Source of the DNA: Saccharothrix obliqua
GTDB taxonomy: Bacteria; Actinomycetota; Actinomycetes; Mycobacteriales; Pseudonocardiaceae
Assembly (NCBI RefSeq): GCF_019375475.1
Contig: NZ_JAHXGQ010000008.1
Span: 124,001 to 188,000 of the forward strand
DNA length: 64,000 nt
Direction of reading: 5' to 3'
Under the pieces are notes generated by a model. That model saw only the letters and a program-made list of their open reading frames with translations, was not told the DNA's origin and did not search any database. Below, piece after piece: positions 8,501 to 16,596 of this stretch (positions are counted from its first letter, which is position 1; each line of letters begins with the position of its first letter). The translations under genes and the position numbers were made by a program.

Positions 8501-10234
8501 GTGGACCGCATCATCGGCGGCTTGGTCGACGAGTTCCAGAAGGAGTACGCCCTCGCCGAGCTTTCCCAGAGCGAGGCGTTCGAGGCGTTCACCGCATACT
8601 GCGTGCTGAGCACGTTCTACGAGGAGGAGTTCAACCCGGACGCGTTCCGCACCGGTGGAGGCAACGACCTGGGCATCGATGCCGTGGGCATAGTGCTCAA
8701 CGGGGTCCTTCTGCAGGACGCCGAGGAGGTTCGGGCGCACATCGCCGCCACGCGCAGGCTCGACGCACGAGTCGTCGTCATCCAGGCCAAGACGAGTCAG
8801 GGTTTCGAGACCAAGGTGGTCTCCGACCTGGCCGACAACCTCGGCCACATCGTGACCGCCGACGCGCTGCCCTACCCGGCGTCCACCGACATCGAGAACC
8901 TGCGGTCCGGGTTGGAAGCCATCTACAGCAACATCCCGAAGCTGGCAGGTGCGCTTCCCGAACTGCACGTCTTCTACGTGACCACCGGCGAACAGGTGGC
9001 CGACATGGTGGCGCAGAAGGCGCAATCGGCGCGGGAACACTTGGCGAAGCTGGGCCGTTTCGACCGCGTGGAGTTCCAGTGCGTCACGAAGGACGACCTG
9101 CGCCGGCTGTACCGGCGGGCCACCACCAAGGTGGCGGTGCAGTTCCCGATGCCGCGCAAGGTCGTGATGCCCAAGGTGCCGGATGTCGAACAGGCGTTGA
9201 TGGGTCTGCTGTCCGCACGTGATCTCGTGAACAACATCCTCAGCGACGACTCCGGTCGGTTGCGCAAGACGCTGTTCCACAGCAACGTCCGGGACTTCCT
9301 CAGCGAGGAGAACCCGGTCAACAAGGAGATCGGCGACACCCTGCGCGACGAGCAACGCCGCGACCGGTTCGCCGTGCTGAACAACGGGGTCACCATCGTG
9401 ACCCGCGGGCTGAGCGTGGTGGGTGACGACGTCTACCTGGACGATTTCCAGATCGTCAACGGTTGCCAGACGTGCCACGTGCTGTTCGGGCAGCGCGCAC
9501 TGCTCACCGACAACGTCCACGTCAGCCTGCGCATCGTGCATTCGCAGGACGAGGACGTCATCAACGGCATCGTCGGCGCGACCAACCGCCAGACCGTGAT
9601 CAGCGAAGAGGACCTGACCGTTCGCGAGAAGTTCCACCGCCTCTTGGAGGACTTCTTCGTGTACGGGACCGACAAGCAACGTGCGCTCTACTACGAGCGC
9701 CGCACCAAGCAATACGCGGATCGGAAGGGCATCGTCAAGAGCCGCGTCATCACGCGCGCCCAGCTGACACGTTCCTACCTCGCGATGTTCCTCAACGAGC
9801 CTGCCCGGCTCGGCCACTACCGGTCGTTGCTCTCGGTACGGGGCAAGGACTTGTTCGGGGACAACCATCAGCCGGTGGTGTACTACACCGCCGCCAGTGG
9901 GTTCTACCGCCTGGACTGGTTGCTGCGGAACGGTCGCATCCCCCGGTCGTTCTCGCCGTTCCGGTTCCACCTGCTGGCTGCCGTCAAGCTCCGCCTCCTC
10001 GGTCCTGATCCGGTGCCTCACGTGGCCAAGGCGGCGAACCGCGCGTGTGCCCGCATCCTTGACGTGATGTGGGACGCGAATGCCGCCGAACGCCTTGTGG
10101 GAGAGCTGCTGGTGCCGCTGCAACGCGCCATCGACGCCGAGCGCGGTCTCGGTGTGGCTCCGAGTGAGATGGTGCGCACGAAGCGCTTCTCCAAGCTCGT
10201 CCAGCAGGAGGTGGCGGGCAGTTCGACCGCGTGA
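8501..10234 (+). CDS. AIPR family (abortive infection) protein with nuclease-like N-terminus
   Basis: The GTG start at 8501 has a GAGGAG ribosome site at 8484-8489; the product is 577 residues. Residues about 40-110 contain GGGNDLGIDAVGIVLNG and VVVIQAKTS, the spacing expected of a restriction-endonuclease-like fold (acidic residue, strand, Q/E-x-K). The central region has the AIPR hallmarks RFAVLNNGVTIVTRGL and FQIVNGCQTCHVLF, then a long basic helical region. AIPR proteins were named for abortive-infection phage resistance (family knowledge). With the HerA-type ATPase immediately upstream, an ATPase plus nuclease effector pair is a reasonable inference. It is the last gene of the island and is followed by an inverted repeat. 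Confidence 0.8.
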   Translation: MDRIIGGLVDEFQKEYALAELSQSEAFEAFTAYCVLSTFYEEEFNPDAFRTGGGNDLGIDAVGIVLNGVLLQDAEEVRAHIAATRRLDARVVVIQAKTSQGFETKVVSDLADNLGHIVTADALPYPASTDIENLRSGLEAIYSNIPKLAGALPELHVFYVTTGEQVADMVAQKAQSAREHLAKLGRFDRVEFQCVTKDDLRRLYRRATTKVAVQFPMPRKVVMPKVPDVEQALMGLLSARDLVNNILSDDSGRLRKTLFHSNVRDFLSEENPVNKEIGDTLRDEQRRDRFAVLNNGVTIVTRGLSVVGDDVYLDDFQIVNGCQTCHVLFGQRALLTDNVHVSLRIVHSQDEDVINGIVGATNRQTVISEEDLTVREKFHRLLEDFFVYGTDKQRALYYERRTKQYADRKGIVKSRVITRAQLTRSYLAMFLNEPARLGHYRSLLSVRGKDLFGDNHQPVVYYTAASGFYRLDWLLRNGRIPRSFSPFRFHLLAAVKLRLLGPDPVPHVAKAANRACARILDVMWDANAAERLVGELLVPLQRAIDAERGLGVAPSEMVRTKRFSKLVQQEVAGSSTA

Positions 10235-10256
10235 GGTCCCTTGCCGTGAAACGCGA

Positions 10257-10305
10257 ACGACCCCGCGGCCCGTGCGTCCGAACTGGACGGTGGGCGCGGG
10301 GTCGT
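10257..10305. terminator. Bidirectional hairpin terminator between AIPR gene and DUF3224 gene
   Basis: The left arm starts ACGACCCCGCG and the right arm ends CGCGGGGTCGT, with further pairing inside the loop. It sits between two convergent genes (stops at 10234 and 10317), so it probably ends transcription from both sides. Confidence 0.6.
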
Positions 10306-10316
10306 GGTCGGGTCGG

Positions 10317-10727
10317 TCAGACCAGTTCGTCGAGGATGTCGTAGGTCAGGGTGAAGGTGTGGCCGCCGTCCGGGAGCTTGCGCATGGTCGCCGTGCCCTG
10401 GATGCCCGCCAGGTCCTCGGTGCCCGTGCCGGGCACGATGTGCCACTCCGCGCCCCCCTCGTCGCTGATCAGGCCGACCGCCTGGTGCTGGAGGACGAAC
10501 GTGCCCCTGCTGCCGTTGACCGTCACGTCCAACCGCTCGTGCCCGACGTAACCGGCGCCGCCCTGGCCGTAGGCGAAGAGGAACTGCGCCCTGCTGCTGC
10601 CCTCCAGGTCGCCGGTGAACGTCTTCGTCACGCTGGCACGCGAGAACTTCATGCCGTCCGGGGACTCCTGCCACTCGTCCTCGTCCCACGAGTCGAGCGT
10701 GAAGGATGCCGTTGCCGTCTTGCTCAC
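10317..10727 (-). CDS. DUF3224 family protein
   Basis: The protein has 136 residues from a GTG start (MSKTATASFTLDSWDEDEW...) with a GGAGAGAAG ribosome site; the longer frame upstream gives no sensible N-terminus. The opening TASFTLDSWDE, the middle DVTVNGSRGTFVLQHQA, and the closing GTGTEDLAGIQGTATM with YDILDE are typical of the DUF3224 family, small antiparallel beta-barrel proteins of unknown function. No signal peptide or membrane segment is present. It lies 28 bp after the VOC gene on the same strand, so the two are likely one short operon. There is no visible link to either the defence island or the biosynthetic cluster. Confidence 0.8.
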   Translation of the reverse strand: MSKTATASFTLDSWDEDEWQESPDGMKFSRASVTKTFTGDLEGSSRAQFLFAYGQGGAGYVGHERLDVTVNGSRGTFVLQHQAVGLISDEGGAEWHIVPGTGTEDLAGIQGTATMRKLPDGGHTFTLTYDILDELV

Positions 10728-10755
10728 GTTGTCTCTTCTCTCCGGTGGAGCGGTG

Positions 10756-11121
10756 TCAGTCCCAGACCGATGCGCAGAAGGGGTGCCCGGCCGGGTCGAG
10801 GAAGACACGCCACTTGGCGCCGTCCGGCTGCTCGGCCGGCTTGGTCGCGCCCAGGCGGAGCAGTTCGGCCTCCGCCCGGTCGAGGTCGTCGACGGCGATG
10901 TCGAGGTGCAACTGCTGGGGCACCACCTGCGACGGCCACTCCGGCGCGCGGTAGTCGTCCACGCGCTGCATCGCCAGCGCGACCCCGTCCCCGTTGGCGA
11001 GGAAGGCGCCCTTCTCGGACACGTGCACCGGGTCCAGCCCCGCGACGTCCCGGTAGAAATCCACCAACTCCGCGATATTCGCGCAGTCGAGGGTCACCGC
11101 GGCCCACCGACCGACAGCCAT
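10756..11121 (-). CDS. VOC (glyoxalase/bleomycin-resistance fold) family protein
   Basis: The protein has 121 residues and an ATG start preceded by a strong AGGGGGA ribosome site. It has the paired beta-alpha-beta-beta-beta units of the vicinal-oxygen-chelate fold: AVTLDCANIAELVDFYRDVAGL with metal-ligand-like positions, then QQLHLDIAVDDLDRAEAEL and FLDPAGHPFCAS at the end. This small single-domain type is common in actinomycetes and is often annotated glyoxalase-like. Some members sequester or modify antibiotics, so a resistance role is possible but not shown. It lies next to the biosynthetic cluster's regulator and is followed by the DUF3224 gene. Confidence 0.8.
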   Translation of the reverse strand: MAVGRWAAVTLDCANIAELVDFYRDVAGLDPVHVSEKGAFLANGDGVALAMQRVDDYRAPEWPSQVVPQQLHLDIAVDDLDRAEAELLRLGATKPAEQPDGAKWRVFLDPAGHPFCASVWD

Positions 11122-11183
11122 TTATCCCCCTGGGGTCTATTGACGAGCGTAAATCCGGCGGAATTGTAGCAATGGCCCCCGGG

Positions 11184-12011
11184 CTAGCCAAGCCGCTCGA
11201 TCGTGGAAGTGCCGAGCCGGCCCGGCGCGCGCCGCCCGGACGGCCGCAGGGCGAAGTGGGCCGGATTCCCGGCCGGCCGGCACTCCTGGGTGGGCACGGC
11301 CAGCGCCGCCAGGTCGGCCAGGTCGCGCTCGCCGGCCAGGTCGCGCTCCACGTAGTTGGCCAGCGCGTCCTCCCGCACCAGCATGAACCCGCCCGGTAAC
11401 GGGTCGACCAGCTTGCCCTCCCGGAAGTTCTTCAGGAACAGCCCGACGCGCGACCTGGTCGTGCCGACCATGCTCGCCAAGTCCTCCTGGGTGAGCCGGA
11501 TGTCGATGTAGACGCCGCCGGCGGTGCGCCTGCCGAGCTTGCGCGCGATGCGCAGGAGGGTGGCGGCGAGCCGGTGCTCGCTGTCCATCGTGACCAGTTG
11601 GGTGATGGTCACCTGCTGGTCGAGCAGGCGACTCATCAGGAAGTGCGTGAAATGGCGGTTCATCAGGTCGTCCTGGCTCAGGATCGCCAGCAGCTTGGCG
11701 TGGTTGATCTGCCGGAGCACGCTGTGCTTCATGGCGATCGCGGTCTCCTGCCGCGGGCGGTCCAGGAGGCCGAGTTCGCCGAACGTGTCGCTGGGCGTGT
11801 GGATCGAGAGCAGGCACTGCTTGCCGTCGGCCGCGGTGGTCATGGTCTTGAGCTGACCGACCTCGACGATGTACATCCGCTGGTCGCGGTCCCCGGAATT
11901 GTAGACGGTCCCGCCTTTTGGCACGTGCGTGCGGCTGGCCAACGACGGTTCCTCCGCCAATGCGGAGCGCAGCCGGCTGCAAAATTCGTGGACACCAGTC
12001 GAAGTGCTCAA
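11184..12011 (-). CDS. Crp/Fnr-family transcriptional regulator (LnmO-type cluster regulator)
   Basis: The protein has 275 residues. The only sensible start is TTG 12011, with an AGGGGGG ribosome site a few bases upstream. Residues about 30-130 form a cyclic-nucleotide-binding-type beta-roll (GGTVYNSGDRDQRMYIVEVG, then DTFGELGLLDRPRQETAIA). A dimerisation helix follows, then a Crp-type winged helix with LTQEDLASMVGTTRSRVGLF. In the recognition helix the usual R-E-T reads R-S-R, so the half-site should differ from TGTGA. The leinamycin cluster uses a Crp/Fnr-type activator, LnmO (established knowledge). This is the only regulator seen in the cluster and the likely partner of the palindromes at 13794, 19541, 19578, 53800 and 62746. 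It lacks Fnr-type N-terminal cysteines. The C-terminal 40 residues are a Pro/Arg/Gly-rich extension. Confidence 0.82.
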   Translation of the reverse strand: MSTSTGVHEFCSRLRSALAEEPSLASRTHVPKGGTVYNSGDRDQRMYIVEVGQLKTMTTAADGKQCLLSIHTPSDTFGELGLLDRPRQETAIAMKHSVLRQINHAKLLAILSQDDLMNRHFTHFLMSRLLDQQVTITQLVTMDSEHRLAATLLRIARKLGRRTAGGVYIDIRLTQEDLASMVGTTRSRVGLFLKNFREGKLVDPLPGGFMLVREDALANYVERDLAGERDLADLAALAVPTQECRPAGNPAHFALRPSGRRAPGRLGTSTIERLG

Positions 12012-12145
12012 CCAGGCCCCCCTAAGGTGGTGAAGTCGCGAAGCTGGACGTCAACGAGGTCCTATATTTTCATCGTAGCCGCGATGTGTCGCGGGCCGAC
12101 CAAAAAATTGATGCAGGATATTTCTATGGGGCTCATTCGGCTTTC

Positions 12146-13642
12146 TTATTCTCCGCCGCGCGGAGTAGCCGCTGCCAACGTCCGGCGGAGCTGGAACTTC
12201 AGCACCTTGCCGGTGCCGCCACGCGGCAGGACGCCCATCCGGTGCACCCGGACCGGCACCTGGTGCGGGTCGAGGCGCTCGGCCAGGAAGGCCAGCAGCT
12301 CCGCGTCGGTGACGGAGTCGTCGGCGGCCACGACCGCGGTGACGGCCTGGCCGCGCTCCTCGTCGGGCAGCCCGATCACGGCCGCCTCCCGGACCGCCGG
12401 GTGCTCGTAGACGGCGGCCTCCACCTCAAGCGACGACACCAGCCGCCCGGACGTGGTGATCGCGTCGACCTTCCGGTCGAACAGGAACAGCTCGCCGTCC
12501 TCGGTGGCCCGACCCAGGTCGCGGGTGCGGGTCCAGCCGTCGGCGTGGACCTCCGCGCTGAGCGCGGCGTCGAGGTAGAGGCGCTTGGGCGCCTGGCTGC
12601 GCAGCCAGATCTCGCCCAGCTCGCCGGCGGGCACGGGGTCGCCGTGCTCGTCCACCACGACCATCTCGGTGCCCCTGCCCGGTCGGCCGACCGACATCGG
12701 CCGGTCGGGGTCCACCGTGCCCAGCATGATCGCGGGTACGGCCTCGGACTGGGCGTACGCGCTGTTGATGACCGCGTTGGGCATCGCCCGCAGCAGTTCC
12801 CGCGCGATGCGCGGCGGCATCGGCGCGGACGCGTTGCCGATGCTCTTGACGCTGCTCAGGTCGTACCGCTCGGCCGGGCGGATGGCGGCCAGCCGGATCG
12901 CGGTCCACGGGGTGAGGATCACCGTGCCGCAGCCGTGCGCGGCGACCAGGCGTGCCAGTTCCTCCGGGTCGTCCGGTGAGCACACGATCAACGGCGCGGG
13001 CGTGGTGGTGGCCAGCACCGCCACCGTGGTCGAACTCGACGTCGTGCCCATCGGCATCGGCGCCAGCAGCGGCGCGGTGTCGTCCAGGGTGCCCAGCGCG
13101 GCGGAACCGCGGCCGTAGGTCGGGGTGCCGTGCGGGTTGGTGAAGGGCTTGGCCGGTCCCGTGGTGCCGGACGTGTAGAGGATGTCGGCGATGTCCTCCG
13201 GGCGGATCTCCACGTCGAGCGTGCTCGTGTCGCCGCTGTCGAGGTCCGCTGTGGTCGCGGACCAACGGTTGGCGGTGGCGTCCCACGCGATGTCCATGCC
13301 GTGGATGACGCCGACGACCTCGCACTGGGCGAAGCGGCGCTCAAGCTCGGTGACGGGCAGGGAGTCGTTCACGTGGACGGCGGTCGCACCGGCCTTGAGG
13401 ACGCCGTAGTAGGCGACGGCGTAGTCGATCCAGTCGTCGCCCCGGTACAGGAGCGCGACCCGCGCACCGCGCCCGACGCCACGTGCCGCCAGCCCGTGCG
13501 CCACCGAGTTGGACCGCGCGTCCCAGTCGGCGTAGGTGATCGCGTGCTCACCCCGGACGCTGATCGCTTCCCGGTCGGGTAGCTGCTCCGCGCGGAGGCG
13601 GAGCAGGTCCGGCACGACGAGGGCGGAGGTGGGAACGCTCAT
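12146..13642 (-). CDS. Discrete adenylate-forming enzyme for the starter unit (LnmQ role)
   Basis: The protein has 498 residues and an ATG start with a GAGGAG ribosome site. Adenylation motifs are visible in order: ILYTSGTTGPAKP (A3), NSAYAQSE (A5-like, unusual YAQSE in place of YGPTE), GWTRTRDLG (A7), FDRKVDAITTSGR (A8), GGTGKVLK with the catalytic Lys (A10). It has no carrier or condensation domain. In leinamycin biosynthesis a discrete adenylation protein, LnmQ, loads D-Ala on a separate PCP (established). Here the NRPS at 56064-62681 begins with a lone PCP, which would be the acceptor. Motifs A5 and A3 are closer to acyl-CoA synthetases than to NRPS A domains, so the substrate cannot be read. 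It is the first gene of a two-gene operon with the regulator; a palindrome lies about 150 bp upstream. Confidence 0.75.
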   Translation of the reverse strand: MSVPTSALVVPDLLRLRAEQLPDREAISVRGEHAITYADWDARSNSVAHGLAARGVGRGARVALLYRGDDWIDYAVAYYGVLKAGATAVHVNDSLPVTELERRFAQCEVVGVIHGMDIAWDATANRWSATTADLDSGDTSTLDVEIRPEDIADILYTSGTTGPAKPFTNPHGTPTYGRGSAALGTLDDTAPLLAPMPMGTTSSSTTVAVLATTTPAPLIVCSPDDPEELARLVAAHGCGTVILTPWTAIRLAAIRPAERYDLSSVKSIGNASAPMPPRIARELLRAMPNAVINSAYAQSEAVPAIMLGTVDPDRPMSVGRPGRGTEMVVVDEHGDPVPAGELGEIWLRSQAPKRLYLDAALSAEVHADGWTRTRDLGRATEDGELFLFDRKVDAITTSGRLVSSLEVEAAVYEHPAVREAAVIGLPDEERGQAVTAVVAADDSVTDAELLAFLAERLDPHQVPVRVHRMGVLPRGGTGKVLKFQLRRTLAAATPRGGE

Positions 13643-13793
13643 CGGGTCGTCTCCTCGACTCGGGACGCCCGCGTTCGGCGTGGGATGTCACGACATCGGG
13701 CGGTATGTCCGTTACGCGCGGGTGTCACCAGGTCTCCTCGCTCGGCCTCCGGCTTCCTGACACGGTTTCTACGTCCCACCGACGACGTGGTCT

Positions 13794-13807
13794 GCTCAGT
13801 GTTGAGC
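13794..13807. promoter_or_regulatory. Palindromic operator candidate, copy 1 (GCTCA-GTGT-TGAGC)
   Basis: A perfect 5+5 bp inverted repeat with a 4-bp spacer lies in the divergent gap between the adenylation gene (start 13642) and the DUF1697 gene (start 13859). The spacer is identical to copy 3 at 19578. Five copies of this element sit only in the cluster's divergent promoter gaps. Confidence 0.6.
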
Positions 13808-13858
13808 CCCATGCGTGTTCGACATCTCCGTGTCGGAGCTGTGGTTATCATCTGCGCC

Positions 13859-14398
13859 ATGACGCGCTTCGTCGCACTCCTGCGGGCTGTGAACATCGGT
13901 GGCGGCAGTTCCATGCCGATGGTGGAACTGCGCGAGGTCTTCACCAACGGCGGGTTCACCGACGTGCAGACCTACATCCAGAGCGGCAACGTCGTGTTCA
14001 CCGCGGACACCGACGACGAAGCCGAAGTGGTGCGGCGCATCCGCAAGGGCATCACGGACAAGTGGGACAAAGACGTCCCCGTGCTGGTGCGCTCGCACGC
14101 CGAGATGACGGCGATCGTCGCCGCCAACCCGTACTTGGCTCTCCAGGAGGACCACACCAAGCTGCATGTGACGTTCCTCGACGGACCGCCACGCGCGGGC
14201 AGCGAGGCCGCCCTGGTGCCGCCGCCCGGCGAGACGGGCGTGCTGACCGTGATCGGCCGGGAGATCTTCCTCCACGTGCCGGGCGGTTACGGCCGCACCA
14301 AGCTCCAGAACGCCTTCGTGGAGCGGAAAACCGGCGCGGTGGCGACCACGCGCAACTGGAAGTCCGTGCTCAAGCTGACCGAGCTGGTCGCGGGGTAG
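13859..14398 (+). CDS. DUF1697 family protein
   Basis: The protein has 179 residues from the ATG at 13859 (MTRFVALLRAVNIGG...). The opening RFVALLRAVNIGGG and the phrases VQTYIQSGNVVF and GRTKLQNAFVERKTG with NWKSVLKL are characteristic of DUF1697, a widespread small family of unknown biochemical function. It is the only gene here that looks like ordinary chromosomal housekeeping, yet it sits between two cluster operons, with operator copy 1 about 50 bp upstream. Its last 29 bp overlap, tail to tail, the end of the AT-OR gene on the other strand. Membership of the biosynthetic pathway is not supported; it may be a passenger. Confidence 0.85.
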   Translation: MTRFVALLRAVNIGGGSSMPMVELREVFTNGGFTDVQTYIQSGNVVFTADTDDEAEVVRRIRKGITDKWDKDVPVLVRSHAEMTAIVAANPYLALQEDHTKLHVTFLDGPPRAGSEAALVPPPGETGVLTVIGREIFLHVPGGYGRTKLQNAFVERKTGAVATTRNWKSVLKLTELVAG

Positions 14399-16595
14399 GT
14401 GACATCAGCTCCTCGGCGATCAGGTCGACGTGCCGGGCACGCCAGTCGGCGAGCGGCGTGCCGGAGGTGAAGGCGTTGAACGCGCCCACGTCCGAACCGC
14501 ACGGCACGCGGTAGTCCCGGCGCCGGTCCGGTGTGCCGGCCAGCGCCGCGTCCGTCGCCTCGCGGCAGTACGCGGCGAACACCAGCGCCATGCGGTGCCG
14601 GTCGTCACGCGCCCGCGTGCCGAGCCCCGCCCAGACCGCTTCCAGCGGGCGGCCGAAGTGCGTGCGCCCCAGTTCCGCGCGCCGGTCGGGCGCGATGTCC
14701 TCCAGCCGACCGTGCCGCAGGTACAGCCGGTACAGCTGCTCGGCGCGCGCGGCGTACAGCGTGCCCTTGCGCGCGACCGGCGTGCGACCACCCAACGCGA
14801 ACCGCTCGGGCTCGGGCGCGTCCCGGGTGTCGGCGACGCCCAGCGCGGTCAGCAGGTCCTTGGCGGCGGCCGAGGTGGCGGCCTCCGGTGTGGTCTGGTT
14901 GACCGTCGTGGTGAGCACGAAGTCCGCGCCCAGGGTGAACGCGGCGGACGCGGCGGCGGGCGTGCCGACCCCGGCCACGCCGAACCGCGCGCCGCCGAGC
15001 GCGGCCGTCGCCGGGAGGACGGCGGGCCAGTCGCCCTCCACCGCGATGTCGGTGGCGATCGGCCGCCCGGCGGCGGCGGTCGCGTCCCGCGTGGTGAGGT
15101 GGCCCTCGGCGACGAGGGCACGCAGCACCGCCGGGTCGGCGGGCCGCAGGAAACGGGCGGCGGTGGCCGGGTCGGCGACCCGCACCAGGACCTGCCGCGG
15201 CCCGCCGGAGAAGCGGAAGCGGACCAGGTCCGGTCCGACGTCGGTGTGCGTGCCGACGACCTCGACGTGCCGCACGCCGGAGGCCAGGTAGAGATCGGCG
15301 ACGGCCCGCACGTCCCCGCCCGCGGGCCACGCCATGCCGAACCGCTCGACACCGCGCAGGTCGTCCAACGCGGTCCGGACCTCGTGCGGCGCGAGGCCGC
15401 GGGTGCCGTGGAAGCCGAGCAGGCCGGCGGCGGACAGCCGGCGCAGCAGGGCGGGCGAGCTGACGCCGCGGTCGAGGGAACCGGCGAGGCAGGCGTGTCG
15501 GAGGTCGTACTCCGCGCGCAGGGCGGCCGAGCCGGGAACGCGGGTGCGTTGGGAGACTTCGGGATCGGGTGAGCGACGCCCTTCGGGAACGGGTGAGCGG
15601 TCCGCCCGGGCTGGTTGCGGTGCGACGGGGGCGTGGTGCACGGCGAGGGCGGGCGGTGTGGGTGCGGGGTTCGCCGCGAAGCCGGTCGGCCGCGGTGTGG
15701 CGGGTGTGCGAGGTGGCGGGGAACCGGTTGGGCGGTGTGCCGGGTCCGGTGCCGGAAGGGCCGGTTGGGCTCGGCGCCACATCTTGGTCAGCACCTCGCC
15801 CGGCCCGATCTCGGTGGGCGTCACGACGCCCGCGCGGGCCAGCCGGCACAACGTGTCCCACCATCGCACCGGTTCGGTGAAGTGGCGGCGCAGCAGGTCG
15901 GCCAGCGCGTCGACCCGGTGCGGCTCGGCGGTGACGTTGCTCAGCACCGGGAACGCGGGCGGTGCGAAGTGGACGTCCCGCAACACCTCCGCGAACTCGG
16001 CCGCCGCGTCCGCCATGAACCGCGAGTGCGCGGCGATGCTCACCGCCAGCGGCACGCAGCGGCCCGTCCCGGCGTTGCGCACGGCGGCCACCACCGCGCG
16101 GACGGCGTCGCCGCTGCCCGCCAGCACGAGCTGGTCGGGCAGGTTGTGGTTGGCGACGTCCACGTCCGGTATCCCGGCGATCAACTCGGCGACGCGCTCG
16201 GCGGACAGGCCCAGCACGGCCAGCATCGCACCACCGGTCACCGCGCCCATCAGCTCGCCCCGCCGCACGACGAGCCGCAGCGCCGACTCGAAGTCCAGGC
16301 AACCGGCCAGGTGCAGCGCCGTGTACTCGCCGAGGCTGTGCCCGGCGGCGAGGTCCGGCGGCGGGCCGTCGGCCAGCGCCGCGCGCCCGGCGAGCGCGCT
16401 CACCGCGAACACCGCCGGCTGCACGTAGCGCGTCTTGTCCAGGTACTCGCCACGCACGTCCGCGCACAGCTCGCGCAGCGGCACACCGATCACCCGGTCC
16501 GCCGTCGCGACCTCGGCCGGGAACCGGTCGAACAGCTCCGCGCCCATGCCCTGCTTCTGCGATCCCTGCCCGGGGAACACCCACGCACGTGTCAT
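14370..16595 (-). CDS. Trans-acting acyltransferase with degraded oxidoreductase domain (AT-OR 1, LnmG type)
   Basis: The protein has 741 residues. Residues 1-290 form a malonyl-CoA:ACP acyltransferase: AWVFPGQGSQ, nucleophile elbow AGHSLGEYTA, LVVRRGELM and VSIAAHSRFMADAA with the catalytic His. A Pro-rich linker (about 285-355) follows, then a PfaD/PksE-type oxidoreductase remnant (AEYDLRHACLAGSLDRG, later GVGTPAAASAAFTLGADFVLTTTVNQTTPEAATS). The flavin/substrate motif normally read as EADSGGHTDNRP is gone: the sequence runs from IAVEGDW straight into PAVLPATAALGG, so the OR half is probably inactive (inference). Its role is to supply extender units to the AT-less PKSs. It lies one base after the ECH stop at the end of the four-gene operon that starts at 19476. 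A second AT-OR is at the right window edge. Confidence 0.85.
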   Translation of the reverse strand: MTRAWVFPGQGSQKQGMGAELFDRFPAEVATADRVIGVPLRELCADVRGEYLDKTRYVQPAVFAVSALAGRAALADGPPPDLAAGHSLGEYTALHLAGCLDFESALRLVVRRGELMGAVTGGAMLAVLGLSAERVAELIAGIPDVDVANHNLPDQLVLAGSGDAVRAVVAAVRNAGTGRCVPLAVSIAAHSRFMADAAAEFAEVLRDVHFAPPAFPVLSNVTAEPHRVDALADLLRRHFTEPVRWWDTLCRLARAGVVTPTEIGPGEVLTKMWRRAQPALPAPDPAHRPTGSPPPRTPATPRPTGFAANPAPTPPALAVHHAPVAPQPARADRSPVPEGRRSPDPEVSQRTRVPGSAALRAEYDLRHACLAGSLDRGVSSPALLRRLSAAGLLGFHGTRGLAPHEVRTALDDLRGVERFGMAWPAGGDVRAVADLYLASGVRHVEVVGTHTDVGPDLVRFRFSGGPRQVLVRVADPATAARFLRPADPAVLRALVAEGHLTTRDATAAAGRPIATDIAVEGDWPAVLPATAALGGARFGVAGVGTPAAASAAFTLGADFVLTTTVNQTTPEAATSAAAKDLLTALGVADTRDAPEPERFALGGRTPVARKGTLYAARAEQLYRLYLRHGRLEDIAPDRRAELGRTHFGRPLEAVWAGLGTRARDDRHRMALVFAAYCREATDAALAGTPDRRRDYRVPCGSDVGAFNAFTSGTPLADWRARHVDLIAEELMSPTPRPARSA

Positions 16596-16596
16596 G

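Noticed and set aside
12006..12019. GCTCA next to the regulator's start codon as a sixth operator.
   Set aside because: Only the left half-site is present; the right half reads GGCCC, and the bases are part of the TTG start region.
12012..12145. Promoter for the Crp/Fnr gene in the AT-rich gap.
   Set aside because: AT-rich tracts occur, but no convincing -35/-10 pair could be assigned; the gene may be read through from the adenylation gene.
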